A DNA stretch of 64,000 nt from JASJBU01 sp963790775 (GTDB lineage: Bacteria > Pseudomonadota > Gammaproteobacteria > Chromatiales > Chromatiaceae), in assembly GCA_963790775.1 (NCBI GenBank), contig CAWBPR010000024.1, forward strand, positions 121,718 to 185,717, in the 5' to 3' direction. Below are positions 63,993 to 64,000 of the stretch, one piece after another (within the stretch, counting starts at the first letter, position 1; every line of letters starts with the position of its first letter). A program made the position numbers and the translations under genes. The notes below the pieces were generated by a model. The model saw nothing but the letters and a program-made list of their open reading frames with translations, was not told the DNA's origin and searched no databases.

Positions 63993-64000
63993 TTTGTTGG

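Overview
The window looks like chromosomal DNA of a free-living or symbiotic gammaproteobacterium. Evidence: the gene order lepA-lepB-DUF4845-rnc-era-recO-pdxJ, the block sdhE-ygfX / nadB / rpoE-rseA-rseB-rseC-mucD, and a complete succinate dehydrogenase locus. A Hyb-type uptake [NiFe]-hydrogenase, a ferredoxin-linked 2-oxoacid oxidoreductase (KorAB type) and PEP synthase would fit a sulfur-oxidising chemoautotroph of the Chromatiales/Sedimenticolaceae kind. That placement is inference; no rRNA or other marker is present to confirm it.

Layout. 1-6.6 kb: 5' part of ppsA (minus), a DksA/TraR-like zinc finger protein, a dimeric dUTPase and sdhCDAB. 6.6-9.3 kb: a lipoprotein, and a small winged-helix regulator encoded with a membrane protein behind a promoter that carries two identical palindromes. 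9.4-12.6 kb: korA-korB-ferritin-like operon (minus). 13-19.5 kb: a small secreted protein and the hydrogenase operon hybO-A-B-C-D (minus). 20-28.2 kb: an unknown protein, sdhE-ygfX, nadB, and the sigma-E envelope stress operon ending in mucD and a glutaredoxin. 28.4-36.9 kb: accessory region with a broken autotransporter, a transmembrane Ser/Thr kinase followed 15 bases later by a caspase-like lipoprotein, an alpha/beta hydrolase and two unknown genes, one very cysteine-rich. 37-43.2 kb: a REP-associated tyrosine transposase inserted between gene fragments, a metallophosphoesterase divergent from a CofD/YvcK-family protein, and a lysine-rich coiled-coil protein. 43.4-55.3 kb: housekeeping genes lepA to pdxJ, a CPA2 antiporter, a DUF389 protein, cysM and a large YdbH/AsmA-like protein. 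55.3-64 kb: a TRIC-type channel gene, a second transposase with two decayed partial copies, rlmG, an IS110 remnant, and a terminal region resembling a cluster of integron cassettes (VOC protein, TfoX C-terminal domain, small lipoprotein, cold-shock/DUF1294 protein). That last region has attC-like imperfect palindromes and a group II intron remnant apparently sitting in one of them.

How it works together: SdhE inserts FAD into SdhA; hydrogenase and Kor would feed and draw on the quinone and ferredoxin pools; RseA/B/C and MucD control RpoE and envelope proteolysis. A striking general feature is that several conserved genes (sdhC, sdhA, the TRIC channel gene, the tfoX-like gene) and the autotransporter are interrupted by single-base shifts, several of them at short runs of one base. 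In the conserved genes this more likely reflects sequencing or assembly error than real inactivation.

No tRNA, rRNA or CRISPR array was recognised.
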